A stretch of DNA of 64,000 nt from GCA-003244245 sp035606945 (GCA_035606945.1 DATNDR010000084.1:49272-113271), one strand, 5' to 3'; numbered from the stretch's first letter, positions 1 through 8,745 are shown. The notes: generated by a model not told the origin, from the letters alone. Numbers and translations are program-made.

Positions 1-427
1 CCGCCCCCACCGCGGCCAGGACCGGGCCGGCGAACAGGATCGTGGCCGGACCGAGCGGGACCGACCGGGCGGGCAGCTGCCTCGCAGACATCGCGACCCC
101 GGTAAGCCAGCCCAGGTCGAACACCCGCAGTACCGCGACGGCCAGCGGCGCTGCCGCACCGAGCAGCAACGCACCGAGCAGCCATCGCACCCGTCCACCG
201 GTGGCCAGTACGGCCGCCACCGCTGCGAGTGCAAGCACCGCCAGCGGGCCCAGCGCCGGCAGCACCTCCGAGCCGGCCAGCCGCACCTCGACGATGCCCC
301 GCAGCGGCGTCTGCACCGCGATGTGCGCCCAGCCGAGTGCCGCCGCGCCGCCGAGTGCCGCCGATGCCGCAATCAGCGCCGCGACAGTCGCCAGCAGCGC
401 ACGGCGCGAGGCAGGAAGTTCAGGCAC
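1..427 (-). CDS. Trp operon-associated membrane protein (partial)
   Basis: Read on the minus strand, a GTG at 427 opens a frame that stays open to the window edge, so the 3' end is missing. The peptide has a hydrophobic helix near residues 10-30, then the GWAHIAVQTPLRGIVEV motif, then at least two more hydrophobic stretches. This pattern matches the Trp_oprn_chp family (TIGR02234-like), whose gene lies between trpE and trpC in actinobacteria. The start overlaps the end of trpE by 8 bp, which implies translational coupling. Its biochemical role is not known. Confidence 0.8.
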   Translation of the reverse strand, partial: MPELPASRRALLATVAALIAASAALGGAAALGWAHIAVQTPLRGIVEVRLAGSEVLPALGPLAVLALAAVAAVLATGGRVRWLLGALLLGAAAPLAVAVLRVFDLGWLTGVAMSARQLPARSVPLGPATILFAGPVLAAVGA

Positions 428-1982
428 GCACCGACTCGGCGGTTTCCCCGGTGGCCAGGCGCAAGGTGCCGGCAGCGGCGATGGCCGCCAGTACCGCACC
501 CGCCTTGTTCAGGCACTCGGCGTCTTCGGCCACCGGGTCGGAGTCGGCGACGATGCCGGCACCGGCCTGCACGTAGGCCACCCCGTTGCGGACCACCGCG
601 GTCCGGATGGCGATCGCGGTATCGGCGTCTCCAGCGAAGTCGAGGTAGCCGACCACTCCCCCGTACACCCCACGCCGGGTGGGCTCGAGTTCCTCGATGA
701 GCTCCATCGCCCGCGGCTTGGGCGCCCCGGACAGCGTCCCGGCCGGGAAGCACGCGGCCACCGCGTCGAACGCGGTGCGCCCCTCGGCCAGCTGGCCGGT
801 GACCGTCGAGACCAGGTGCATGACGTGGCTGTAGCGCTCGACCCGGAAGAAGTCGGTGACGTGAACTGAACCGGGCCGGCACACCCGACCCACGTCGTTG
901 CGACCGAGATCGACCAGCATCAGGTGCTCGGCGCGCTCCTTCTCGTCGACCAGCAGGTCCTTTTCCAGCCAGCAGTCCTCGTCCGGGTCGGCGCCGCGGG
1001 GGCGGGTGCCGGCGATCGGGTGCATGGTGACCTTCCCGTCCCGCACGGTCACCAGCGACTCCGGGCTGCAGCCGACGATGCTGAAGTCATCCAGCGTGAG
1101 CAGGTACATGTACGGGCTGGGATTGCTGGTGCGCAGCACCCGGTAGATGTCCAGCGGATCGGCGTCGGTGGCCATTTCCAAGCGCTGCGACACCACGACC
1201 TGGAATGCTTCACCGGCGCGGATCGCCTCCTTGGCCGTTTCCACTGCGGCGTAGTACTGCTCCGGGCTGCGGCGGCGCACGAACTCCGGCGCCGGCCGGT
1301 GAAACACCGCCGCGCTGGCCGGCGCTGGTGTGCACAGCTGCGCGACCATTGCATCCAACCGGGCGACCGCGTCGTCGTAGGCCTCGTCGACGCGATGCGG
1401 GGAGTTGTCCCAATTGATCGCGTTGGCGATCAGCGTGATGGTGCCCTCATGGTGGTCCAGCGCGGCCAGATCGCTGGCCAGTAGCATCACCAGCTCGGGC
1501 ATCTTGAGGTCGTCAAGCGCCAGTTCGGGCAGCCGTTCCAGGCGTCGCACGGCGTCATATCCCAGGTAGCCGACCATTCCGCCGGTGAGCGGGGGCAGGT
1601 CGGGAAGCGGCTCGGTGTGCAGCGCCGCAACGGTTGCCCGCAACGCCTCCAGCGGCGTGCCCGCCCATTCCTGCGCCACCCCGGGAAGCCCTACCGGAGG
1701 TTTTCCGCGCCACACCGTGCGACCGCCGGCCTCGGTAAGGGTGGCGGCGCTGTGGACCCCGACGAACGACCAGCGTGACCACGACGAGCCGTTCTCCGCG
1801 GACTCGAACAGGAAGGTTCCCGGGCGGCCTTGGGCGAGCTTGCGGTACACCCCCAACGGGGTCTCACCGTCGGCGAGCAACGTCCGGGTAACCGGGATCA
1901 CCCGGCGATCGGTCGCCAGCGCGCGAAACCGCTCCCGATCCAGCCGTAGTTGCCCGATACCGGTGGCGCGGATACTGACCAT
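420..1982 (-). CDS. trpE: Anthranilate synthase component I
   Basis: This 520-residue protein converts chorismate plus ammonia or glutamine nitrogen to anthranilate, the first step of tryptophan synthesis, normally with a TrpG glutamine amidotransferase (not in this window). The C-terminal chorismate-binding domain shows the signatures GCSPESL, HPIAGTRPRG, LVDLGRNDVGR and PAGTLSGAPK. Length is normal for the family. I chose the ATG at 1982, where the conserved N-terminus begins; the longer frame upstream runs into the divergent TetR gene. It lies downstream of hisI, as in M. tuberculosis, with a TetR gene inserted between them on the other strand. Confidence 0.95.
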   Translation of the reverse strand: MVSIRATGIGQLRLDRERFRALATDRRVIPVTRTLLADGETPLGVYRKLAQGRPGTFLFESAENGSSWSRWSFVGVHSAATLTEAGGRTVWRGKPPVGLPGVAQEWAGTPLEALRATVAALHTEPLPDLPPLTGGMVGYLGYDAVRRLERLPELALDDLKMPELVMLLASDLAALDHHEGTITLIANAINWDNSPHRVDEAYDDAVARLDAMVAQLCTPAPASAAVFHRPAPEFVRRRSPEQYYAAVETAKEAIRAGEAFQVVVSQRLEMATDADPLDIYRVLRTSNPSPYMYLLTLDDFSIVGCSPESLVTVRDGKVTMHPIAGTRPRGADPDEDCWLEKDLLVDEKERAEHLMLVDLGRNDVGRVCRPGSVHVTDFFRVERYSHVMHLVSTVTGQLAEGRTAFDAVAACFPAGTLSGAPKPRAMELIEELEPTRRGVYGGVVGYLDFAGDADTAIAIRTAVVRNGVAYVQAGAGIVADSDPVAEDAECLNKAGAVLAAIAAAGTLRLATGETAESVRA

Positions 1983-2062
1983 GGAGACATTGTGCCCGCC
2001 CTTGACTCCAGAGTGTGGTCGGGCATAGTTTTTCATTTGTTGTTGAAAAGGAGGAACCCTGC

Positions 2063-2668
2063 GTGGTGCACGAGGGCAGCAGGCAGGCTCGACCCCGCGG
2101 ACGCCGTCCGGCCGGGGAGAACACCCGGGCGGCACTACTCGACGCCGCCAGGATGGAATTCACCGAGCGTGGTTTCGACGGCGCCACGGTGCGCACCATC
2201 GCTCAGCGAGCGGGCATGGATCCCGCGATGGTCAACCACTGGTTCGGCGGCAAGGATGGCTTGTTCGTCGCCGCCCTGCAACTGCCGGTCGACCCGGAAG
2301 ACATCATCCATCGGGTCCTCGACGGGCCTGCCGACCAGACTGCTGAGCGGGTTCTGCGCACCTTCCTGTCGGTTTGGGACACCAACGGCGGTGGGGCGCT
2401 GACTGCGCTGGTGCGCAGCGTGGCCAGTCACGAAGCAGCCGCCCGGATGATGCGCGAGTTCGTCAGCCGGGTGGTCTTCGGCCGGATCATCTCCGCGGTC
2501 GCACCCGACCAGCTCGAGCTGCGCACCGCGCTGTGCGGCACGCAGATCACGGGTCTGGCGATGGTGCGCTACGTGATCCGCCTGGAGCCACTGGCCTCCG
2601 CCGGTCACGACACCGTGGTCGCGGCGATCGCCCCGAACCTCCAGCGGTACCTGACCGGCACCCTGTAG
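2063..2668 (+). CDS. TetR-family transcriptional regulator
   Basis: The frame from GTG 2063 (or 2066) gives about 201 residues. An AAAAGGAGG site at 2046-2054 lies 8 bases before the GTG and decides the start. Residues about 17-60 form a TetR N-terminal helix-turn-helix (AALLDAARMEFTERG, then TVRTIAQRAGMDPAMV and HWFGGKDGLF). The C-terminal half is a ligand-binding domain of unknown specificity resembling the TetR_C_17-type group. It is divergent from trpE with about 80 bp between the starts, so it could control trpE or itself, but nothing shows this directly. Confidence 0.88.
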   Translation: MVHEGSRQARPRGRRPAGENTRAALLDAARMEFTERGFDGATVRTIAQRAGMDPAMVNHWFGGKDGLFVAALQLPVDPEDIIHRVLDGPADQTAERVLRTFLSVWDTNGGGALTALVRSVASHEAAARMMREFVSRVVFGRIISAVAPDQLELRTALCGTQITGLAMVRYVIRLEPLASAGHDTVVAAIAPNLQRYLTGTL

Positions 2669-2732
2669 TTGGGGGCTCTTCAAGAGCTACCAACCCCGAT
2701 ACGGGCGGTCGTTAACCGCCACCAACCGAAGA

Positions 2733-3071
2733 TCACGGCTTGAGCAGACTGCTGAAACACGTCGCTGAACCGGTGTGACAAGCGGGGCCGATCTGGTCGA
2801 CGAGGAGCAGCACCGCGTCGCCGTCGCAGTCCAGCCGAACCTCGTGCACGTGTTGGGTGTGCCCGGAGGTCTCGCCCTTCACCCAGTAGGTCCGCCTGCT
2901 GCGCGACCAGTAGGTGGCTTTGCCGGTGGTGAGCGTGCGGTGCAGCGCTTCGTCGTCCATCCAGGCCACCATCAGCACGTCACCGGTACCTCGCTGCTGG
3001 ACCACGGCGCACACCAGCCCGTCGGCGTTGCGCTTGAGTTTGCCGGCGATCACCGGGTTCAGCCCACTCAC
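2733..3071 (-). CDS. hisI: Phosphoribosyl-AMP cyclohydrolase
   Basis: This 112-residue single-domain HisI opens the adenine ring of phosphoribosyl-AMP, step 3 of histidine synthesis. Metal and active-site signatures are visible: VAWMDDEAL, TYWSRSRR, WVKGETSG, the DCDGDA metal site and the CHTGSATCF cysteine motif. There is no HisE domain, so HisE must be encoded elsewhere, as in mycobacteria. Its ATG overlaps the hisF stop by 4 bp, so the two are translationally coupled and it is the last his gene of the operon. Confidence 0.95.
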   Translation of the reverse strand: MSGLNPVIAGKLKRNADGLVCAVVQQRGTGDVLMVAWMDDEALHRTLTTGKATYWSRSRRTYWVKGETSGHTQHVHEVRLDCDGDAVLLLVDQIGPACHTGSATCFSSLLKP

Positions 3072-3841
3072 CGGACCGTCACCCCCGCGCGGCGCAGGCC
3101 GTCTTTCACCTCGCCGATGCGGAGCTGGCCGAAATGGAAGACGCTGGCGGCGAGCACCGCGTCAGCGCCGGCCGCCACCGCGGGCGGGAAGTGCTCCACC
3201 TCGCCCGCCCCGCCACTGGCGATCACCGGCACCGTGACGACGCCACGTACGGCAGAGATCATTTCCAGGTCGAAGCCGGCCTTGGTGCCATCGGCATCCA
3301 TCGAGTTGAGCAGGATCTCCCCGACGCCCAGTTGCTGGCCTCGGGCCGCCCAGGACACCGCGTCGATCCCGGTGCCGCGCCGACCGCCGTGGGTGGTCAC
3401 CTCGAACCCCGAGGGGGTTGGCGGTTCACCGGCCGGGACCCGGCGGGCATCCACCGACAGCACGATGCACTGCGCCCCGAATCGATGGCTGGCCTCACGC
3501 AGCAGCTCCGGGCGGGCGACCGCGGCGGTGTTGATGCTCACCTTGTCCGCGCCGGCCCGCAACAACCGGTCCACATCGGACACCTCGCGGATCCCGCCGC
3601 CCACGGTGAGCGGGATGAACACGCACTCCGCGGTGCGCCGGACCACGTCATAAGTCGTCTCCCGATCGGCAGCTGATGCCGTGACGTCGAGGAAGGTCAG
3701 CTCGTCGGCGCCCTGTGCGTCGTAGGCGGTGGCCAGCTCCACCGGATCGCCGGCATCCCGTAAGGCGGTGAAGTTCACGCCTTTGACGACCCGACCGGCG
3801 TCGACGTCCAGGCAGGGAATCACGCGCACCGCAACGGCCAT
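3068..3841 (-). CDS. hisF: Imidazole glycerol phosphate synthase cyclase subunit
   Basis: HisF (257 residues) is the TIM-barrel half of IGP synthase. It uses ammonia from HisH to convert PRFAR into imidazole glycerol phosphate and AICAR. Seen motifs are RVIPCLDVDAGRVVKG at the N-terminus, the first catalytic Asp in LDVDA, the phosphate loop TVGGGIR, and the second-half ASGGAGEVEH with its phosphate site. Length and start are standard. It is separated from priA by 132 bp of imperfect repeats. The inositol monophosphatase gene that sits in this gap in mycobacteria is absent. Confidence 0.96.
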   Translation of the reverse strand: MAVAVRVIPCLDVDAGRVVKGVNFTALRDAGDPVELATAYDAQGADELTFLDVTASAADRETTYDVVRRTAECVFIPLTVGGGIREVSDVDRLLRAGADKVSINTAAVARPELLREASHRFGAQCIVLSVDARRVPAGEPPTPSGFEVTTHGGRRGTGIDAVSWAARGQQLGVGEILLNSMDADGTKAGFDLEMISAVRGVVTVPVIASGGAGEVEHFPPAVAAGADAVLAASVFHFGQLRIGEVKDGLRRAGVTVR

Positions 3842-3861
3842 CCATCCAGCCTAGGCGCGCG

Positions 3862-3973
3862 GGCATCAGGCCCCGGCACACCGGGCAGGAGGGCACGAGA
3901 CACCAGGCACTGGGACGCGACACACCGGGCGCCAGGGAGCGACATGCGTGGCAGGAGGGCGCGACACGCCTGG
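3862..3973. repeat. Imperfect tandem repeats in the priA-hisF gap
   Basis: The spacer between the priA stop and the hisF start holds four or five degenerate copies of a unit of roughly 20-30 bp. Each copy has the pattern gggcrcgaca(c)accgggc, and GGCAGGAGGGC occurs twice. There is no open frame with coding character. It may be slippage-derived filler or part of the operon mRNA with some structure; function is unknown. Confidence 0.5.
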
Positions 3974-4705
3974 CTAGCGGGCGGCGGCCAGGGCGTCGGG
4001 GAGCGTGAGGGCACCGGTGTAGAGCGCCTTGCCGATGATGGCGCCCTCCACACCTTCCGGGGCCAGAGCTGCTAGCGCGGCCACGTCGGCGGCGCCGGAG
4101 ACCCCGCCGGAGGCGATCACCGGCGCGTCGGTTCGAGCGCACACCGCGCTGAGCAGCTCCAGATTCGGACCCCGCAGGGTGCCGTCCTTGGTGACGTCGG
4201 TGACCACGTAGCGCGGGCAACCGTCGCCGTCCAGGCGCTCGAGCACCTCCCAGAGGTCACCGCCGGACGAGGTCCAGCCGCGCGCGGCGAGGATGTGCTG
4301 CCCGTCGATGATCCGCACATCGAGCCCCACCGCGATCCGCTCGCCGTACTCGGCGATCACCCCGCGGCACCAGGACGGGTTCTCCACCGCGGCGGTGCCC
4401 AGATTGACCCGGGCGCATCCGGTGGCCAGCGCACGCCGCAGCGACACATCGTCGCGGATACCACCGGACAGCTCCACCGCGATGTCCAACCGGCCGACGA
4501 CCTCGGCGAGCAGGTCGGCGTTGGAGCCCCGACCGAAGGCCGCGTCCAAATCGACCAGGTGGACCCATTCAGCTCCATCGGCTTGCCACGCCAATGCGGA
4601 CTCGACAGGGTTGCCGTACACGGTCTCGGTGCCGGCCTCGCCCTGCGTGAGGCGGACAGTCCGGCCACCGGCAACGTCGACCGCGGGCAGCAGCACGAAA
4701 CTCAC
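3974..4705 (-). CDS. priA: Bifunctional phosphoribosyl isomerase PriA (HisA/TrpF)
   Basis: This 243-residue TIM barrel isomerises ProFAR to PRFAR in histidine synthesis. In actinobacteria lacking a separate trpF it also isomerises phosphoribosylanthranilate in tryptophan synthesis. Motifs are LLPAVDVAGGRTVRL, the catalytic Asp region LVDLDAAFGRG, ELSGGIRDD and the second phosphate loop VIASGGVSG. The dual role is inferred from phylum and operon context (his genes next to trp genes, no trpF seen), not from a residue I can prove. It lies between hisH (28 bp away) and hisF. Confidence 0.93.
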   Translation of the reverse strand: MSFVLLPAVDVAGGRTVRLTQGEAGTETVYGNPVESALAWQADGAEWVHLVDLDAAFGRGSNADLLAEVVGRLDIAVELSGGIRDDVSLRRALATGCARVNLGTAAVENPSWCRGVIAEYGERIAVGLDVRIIDGQHILAARGWTSSGGDLWEVLERLDGDGCPRYVVTDVTKDGTLRGPNLELLSAVCARTDAPVIASGGVSGAADVAALAALAPEGVEGAIIGKALYTGALTLPDALAAAR

Positions 4706-4733
4706 CGGCCCACCCTAAGCCGTGGCGCACCGG

Positions 4734-5363
4734 CTATAGCGTGGCGATCCAGTTCCGCAGCAGGTGCGCACCCGCGTCGCCGGACTTCTCCGGGTGGAAC
4801 TGGGTCGCGCATAGTGGCCCGTTCTCCACCGCCGCGACGAACGGCTCGCCGTGCTCGGCCCAGGTCACCAGCGGCGGAACCAGCGGCCCTGAGCTTTCCA
4901 TTTCCCAGCGGCGGGCCGCGTAGGAGTGCACGAAATAGAACCGGGTGTCCGCGTCGAGGCCGGCGAACAGTTTCGAGCCGACCGGTACGGTCACCGTGTT
5001 CCACCCCATGTGTGGCAGCACATCGGCCTTCAACCGCTCCACGGTCCCCGGCCACTGGTCGCACCCCTCGGTCTGCACACCGTGCTCGACACCACGGCTG
5101 AACAGCACCTGCATGCCCACGCAGATACCCAACACCGGGCGCCCACCGGCCAGCCGGCGGCCGATGATCCGATCACCGCGCACCGCCCGCAGCCCCGCCA
5201 TACACGCCGCGAAGGCCCCGACCCCGGGCACCACCAGCCCGTCAGCGTTCAGCGCCGCCCCAACATCAGCCGTCACCGCCACCTCTGCACCGGTGCGGCT
5301 CAACGCCCGCTGCGCCGACCGCAAATTCCCCGACCCGTAGTCCAGCACCACCACCCGCGTCAC
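4734..5363 (-). CDS. hisH: Imidazole glycerol phosphate synthase glutamine amidotransferase subunit
   Basis: HisH (209 residues) hydrolyses glutamine and channels ammonia to HisF. Class I glutamine amidotransferase features are DYGSGNLRS near the N-terminus, the nucleophile Cys in GICVGMQ, and the His/Glu pair in QFHPEKSG. I chose GTG 5363 because a purine-rich GGAAGGTAGGGGG tract sits just upstream and conserved sequence begins there; the longer frame adds eight residues with no support. In typical actinobacteria hisH directly follows hisB. Here about 3.2 kb of other genes separates them, so hisH needs its own promoter. Confidence 0.95.
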   Translation of the reverse strand: MTRVVVLDYGSGNLRSAQRALSRTGAEVAVTADVGAALNADGLVVPGVGAFAACMAGLRAVRGDRIIGRRLAGGRPVLGICVGMQVLFSRGVEHGVQTEGCDQWPGTVERLKADVLPHMGWNTVTVPVGSKLFAGLDADTRFYFVHSYAARRWEMESSGPLVPPLVTWAEHGEPFVAAVENGPLCATQFHPEKSGDAGAHLLRNWIATL

Positions 5364-5390
5364 CCCCCTACCTTCCCTCAGCCGCACTCC

Positions 5391-5438
5391 GCGGGCTCAG
5401 CGGGGTAAATGAGGTGCCAATAACCCCGCTGAGCCCGC
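5391..5438. promoter_or_regulatory. Perfect 16-bp inverted repeat upstream of hisH
   Basis: Arms at 5391-5406 (GCGGGCTCAGCGGGGT) and 5423-5438 are exact reverse complements with a 16-base loop. It lies 28 bp before the hisH start on the minus strand and just ahead of the divergent gene at 5478. It could be an operator, an mRNA leader hairpin of the hisH transcript, or a remnant terminator of a neighbour. No U-tract follows on either strand. Confidence 0.6.
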
Positions 5439-5477
5439 TGAATGCGCCATCCTGGGGCGGTGCGAGAGCAGGACTTG

Positions 5478-5969
5478 ATGCGGCATTTGGACGATCTTGT
5501 GGCACGCCGGTATGAGGGGGCGGCGTCGTGGGTGGATCGGGTGGCGGTGTTTCAGCGAGCCGTCGAATTGCTCGATCCGGTGGTCCGCGGTGTCTTCGCT
5601 GAGGCCGACGCGATGTTCCTCGAACACACCGGGGAGATCACTCGCCACAGCGTCGAGGACAGCGACGGCAGCGTGGGCGAGCGTTGGGAGCTGTCCTGGC
5701 CGCGGCAACGGGAAGCCGTCTCCCGGCACGGTGGCCCGGTCGGTCCCGTGCAGGTGGTCGCCTGGTTCCGGCGCAGCTTCAACCATGCGCACCTGCGCGG
5801 CGCGACCGCCGGGGATTGGCCGCTGCAGGTGACCACGACCGACGACGCCACCAGGCAGTTACCGATCGTGCGCGCCATCGTCGAGGCGGAGCTGCACCAG
5901 AAGATCTATGAAGGGCGGTATCCGGTGATGCCGGTGGCGGTGCGCAATTACGGCCTACCACCTGACTGA
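5478..5969 (+). CDS. Hypothetical protein, unknown family
   Basis: The encoded protein (about 163 residues from ATG 5478) is soluble, with no signal peptide or membrane segment, and is acidic and rich in Glu, Arg and Val. It shows no motif I recognise; distinctive stretches are WVDRVAVFQRAVELLDPVVRG and PVMPVAVRNYGLPP at the C-terminus. Third-position GC is high, so it is probably a real gene. A GCAGGA site lies about 6 bases before ATG 5478; GTG 5460 or ATG 5442 in the same frame are alternatives. It is one of three non-his genes dividing the his cluster. Confidence 0.6.
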   Translation: MRHLDDLVARRYEGAASWVDRVAVFQRAVELLDPVVRGVFAEADAMFLEHTGEITRHSVEDSDGSVGERWELSWPRQREAVSRHGGPVGPVQVVAWFRRSFNHAHLRGATAGDWPLQVTTTDDATRQLPIVRAIVEAELHQKIYEGRYPVMPVAVRNYGLPPD

Positions 5970-6143
5970 CCCACGGTGCGCGCAGGCCAAGAACCACCGA
6001 GGGCGTGTGCTGATCGTGACGTGCGGCGGTGAACAGCCCTCCGCACCCGCGGTGCATACCCGGCATGCGGGTCAAGCCGGCGATGTGCACTGTGCTGCGT
6101 CCAAGGCGCGTTCAGGACTGTTCACATCGGGAAGACCTTCCGC

Positions 6144-6962
6144 ATGGATATTTCACGGAAGACACCGGAGGACTTCCCTCGGACCGCGATCGTCACGGGG
6201 TCTGATTCCGGCATCGGCAAGGCAACCGCGGTGGCGTTGGCTGAGCTGGGGTGTGACGTCGGGGTCACCTGGCACAGCGACGAGCAGGGCGCGAAGGCGA
6301 CCGCCGATGAAGTTCGTGCCAGCGGCCGACGTGCCGAAGTGCGGCAGCTCGACCTCGATGCCCTACCCGGCGCCGTAGAGGTCATCGACGAGCTCGCCGA
6401 CACCCTGGGCGGTGTCGACGTACTGGTGAACAACGCAGGCACGGGGTCGTCGGCGCTGCTGGTGGATCTGGACTACGACACCTGGCGTCAGGTCATCGCC
6501 ACGGATCTCGACGGCGCCTTTCTGTGCCTGCAGCGGGCGGCCCGGCGGATGATCAACGCCGGGCGTGGCGGCCGGATCGTGAACATCACCAGCGTGCACG
6601 AGCACCAGCCCAGGGTCGGTCTGGGAGCCTACTGCGCGGCCAAGGGCGGATTGGGTCTGCTGACCAAGACCGCCGCGCTCGAGCTGTCCGAGTACCAGAT
6701 CACGGTCAATGCCGTCGCACCAGGGGAGATAGCCACCCCGATGACCGGGCAGGAGGACATCGACGTCCACGAGCAGCATCGCGCCGGCGTGCCGCTCGGC
6801 CGGCCCGGGGACGCGCGAGAAATCGCGGCGGTGGTCGCGTTCCTGTGCTCGCCTGCGGCGTCGTACGTCACCGGAGCGTCCTGGCCGGTGGACGGCGGGA
6901 TGCTGCAGATGGGCCCGATGGCCGGTTCCCATCTACCAGCGGAGGACTGGCGCCGGCCATGA
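6144..6962 (+). CDS. SDR-family oxidoreductase
   Basis: This 272-residue classical short-chain dehydrogenase/reductase has the cofactor loop TGSDSGIGKA (TGxxxGIG), the NNAG motif, the catalytic Ser in ITSVHEH, and YCAAKGG (YxxxK). The C-terminal AVAPGEIATPM and VTGASWPVDGG are typical of glucose 1-dehydrogenase or 3-oxoacyl-ACP-reductase-like members. The substrate cannot be told from sequence. It probably uses NAD(P)(H) in the cytosol. It lies on the plus strand inside the interrupted his locus, 174 bp after the preceding unknown gene. Confidence 0.9.
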   Translation: MDISRKTPEDFPRTAIVTGSDSGIGKATAVALAELGCDVGVTWHSDEQGAKATADEVRASGRRAEVRQLDLDALPGAVEVIDELADTLGGVDVLVNNAGTGSSALLVDLDYDTWRQVIATDLDGAFLCLQRAARRMINAGRGGRIVNITSVHEHQPRVGLGAYCAAKGGLGLLTKTAALELSEYQITVNAVAPGEIATPMTGQEDIDVHEQHRAGVPLGRPGDAREIAAVVAFLCSPAASYVTGASWPVDGGMLQMGPMAGSHLPAEDWRRP

Positions 6963-7077
6963 AACGCTCGAAACACCATCGCTCCCCCGGCGGACCCGCC
7001 AGGTAAGCCAGCCGCGACTCGAATCCAGATTATGGGCGGTCAACAGCTCCACGGGCATCAGGCCGCCGTCCGCAGCG

Positions 7078-8436
7078 TTACACCGCTGCCGCGGCCTTGC
7101 GTGCCGCCACCAAGACGGGATCCCACACCGGCGAGAACGGCGGCGCGTACCCGAGGTCCAGGCTGGTCATCTCCTCGACGGTCATCTCGTTCCAGAGCGC
7201 GACGGCGCAGACGTCGACCCGCTTGCCCGACCCTTCCCGGCCCACCAGTTGCGCGCCGAGCAGCCGCCCGGTACCCCGCTCGGCGATCATCTTCACGGTG
7301 ACCGGCACGGCACCCGGGAAGTAACCGGCCCGGGTGGTGGACCGCACCGTCACCGCCACCGACTCCAGCCCCACTGCCCGCGCCTCGGTCTCCCCCAATC
7401 CCGTTCGGCCGACCTCCAGATCGCACACCTTGCTGACCGCGGTGCCGACCACGCCGGGGAAGGTCGCATAGCCACCGCCCAGGTTCGTGCCGATCACCCG
7501 GCCATGCTTGTTGGCGTGGGTGCCCAACGCGACATGCACTCGACGTTGCGAGACGCGATGGAGCACTTCGACGCAGTCGCCGCCGGCCCACACCCCGTCG
7601 TGGCCGGGCACCTTCATCTGGAAATCCGTGAGCACTCCACCGTGCTCGCCCAGCGGGAGCCCGACCACCCGGGCCAGTTCCGTGTTCGGCCGCACACCCA
7701 GGCCCAGCACGACGAGCTGCGCCGGAAGCGTGCCGTCCCGGATGACCACAGCAGATACCCGGCCGCCGGGGCCGATGTCGAAACCGGTCACCGGGGTACC
7801 GGTGAGCACCTCGATGCCCATGCCTTGCATCGCCTCGCGCACCAGGGCGCCCATGTCCGGGTCGAGGGTGGGCATCGGCTCGGGAGCCTGGTCCACCACC
7901 GTCACCGCCAGCCCGCGGCGAACCATTGCCTCGGCCATCTCTAGACCGATGTACCCGCCGCCCACCACCACCGCCTGGCGTGGCGAACGCGTCAGGCCGT
8001 CCAGTACAGCCGCGCCGTCGTCGAGGGTCTGTACGCCGTACACGCCCGGCGCATCCACTCCCGGCAGCTTTGGGCGCACCGGGATGGCGCCGGTAGCCAA
8101 CACCAGCTCGTCGAAGGCGACCTGGTAGTTCGCACCGCCATCCAATGGGGCGGCATGCACCGTGCGGGCATCCAGGTCGATCTCCGTGACCTCGGTACGC
8201 AGCCGCAGGTCGACGCCGTTGGCTCGGTGCTCGGCGGCGGTTCGGGCGACCAGATCGTCCGCGCCGGTCACGTCCCCCGCGATCCAGTACGGGATGCCGC
8301 AAGCCGAATAGGACGTGTGGTGACCGCGCTCGAAGGCCATCACCGTCAACCCGTTGTGCCCGGCGCGCCGTAGCGCTTGGGAGGCCGCGCTCATTCCGGC
8401 CGCGTCGGCGCCCACGACCAGCACTCGTGTTGTCAT
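7078..8436 (-). CDS. FAD-dependent pyridine nucleotide-disulfide oxidoreductase (CoA-disulfide reductase / NADH oxidase-like)
   Basis: The 452-residue protein begins at ATG 8436 with an FAD-binding fold (VLVVGADAAGMSAA). A single conserved cysteine in YSACGIPYWI follows at about residue 43, the redox Cys of the CoA-disulfide reductase/NADH oxidase group rather than a CxxxxC pair. A central NAD-binding site (AVVVGGGYIGLEMAEA), the FAD site VWAGGDCVEV and a C-terminal dimerisation domain complete the family pattern. The substrate (CoA disulfide, oxygen or another low-mass disulfide) is inferred. The upstream 32 codons in frame lack conservation. Confidence 0.88.
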   Translation of the reverse strand: MTTRVLVVGADAAGMSAASQALRRAGHNGLTVMAFERGHHTSYSACGIPYWIAGDVTGADDLVARTAAEHRANGVDLRLRTEVTEIDLDARTVHAAPLDGGANYQVAFDELVLATGAIPVRPKLPGVDAPGVYGVQTLDDGAAVLDGLTRSPRQAVVVGGGYIGLEMAEAMVRRGLAVTVVDQAPEPMPTLDPDMGALVREAMQGMGIEVLTGTPVTGFDIGPGGRVSAVVIRDGTLPAQLVVLGLGVRPNTELARVVGLPLGEHGGVLTDFQMKVPGHDGVWAGGDCVEVLHRVSQRRVHVALGTHANKHGRVIGTNLGGGYATFPGVVGTAVSKVCDLEVGRTGLGETEARAVGLESVAVTVRSTTRAGYFPGAVPVTVKMIAERGTGRLLGAQLVGREGSGKRVDVCAVALWNEMTVEEMTSLDLGYAPPFSPVWDPVLVAARKAAAAV

Positions 8437-8595
8437 GCGCTCGGTTCTGCGCTTGTCATGCCGGGCATGCGACCCCACCAGGTCGCGGCGGCTGCGCACG
8501 CCGATCTTATTGATCGGCCGCTTCGGGCGCACCTGCCACAGGTGAGACCATCAAGCTGCGCGCGTCGACGGTGGCAAGATCGTCAAACGGCAGAC

Positions 8596-8745
8596 TCAGA
8601 GCAACCAGGCGATACCGGCGGCAGTGGCCAGTGCCGCGGCGACGCCGAGCGTTCCGGCCAGCAGTCGCGAGGTGCGCCAGACCGAGGCCACGCCGCCGAG
8701 CAGGAAACCGGCCACGGCCAGCAGCACGAGACCTACCCAGGTCAC
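8596..8745 (-). CDS. Tiny membrane protein coupled to hisB
   Basis: GTG 8745 overlaps the hisB stop codon (TTGTGA) and opens a 49-residue frame made of two hydrophobic segments (WVGLVLLAVAGFLLGG and LGVAAALATAAGIAWLL) joined by a short basic link VWRTSR. The reading frame has strong third-position GC and a coupled start, so it is likely translated. Small membrane proteins occur at this place in other actinobacterial his operons, but I know of no function. It would sit in the cytoplasmic membrane as a hairpin. Confidence 0.7.
   Translation of the reverse strand: MTWVGLVLLAVAGFLLGGVASVWRTSRLLAGTLGVAAALATAAGIAWLL

Noticed and set aside
7058..8302. 414-codon frame overlapping the FAD oxidoreductase on the same strand
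   Set aside because: Gly/Arg-rich out-of-frame translation; the true protein is in the frame with FAD and NAD motifs.
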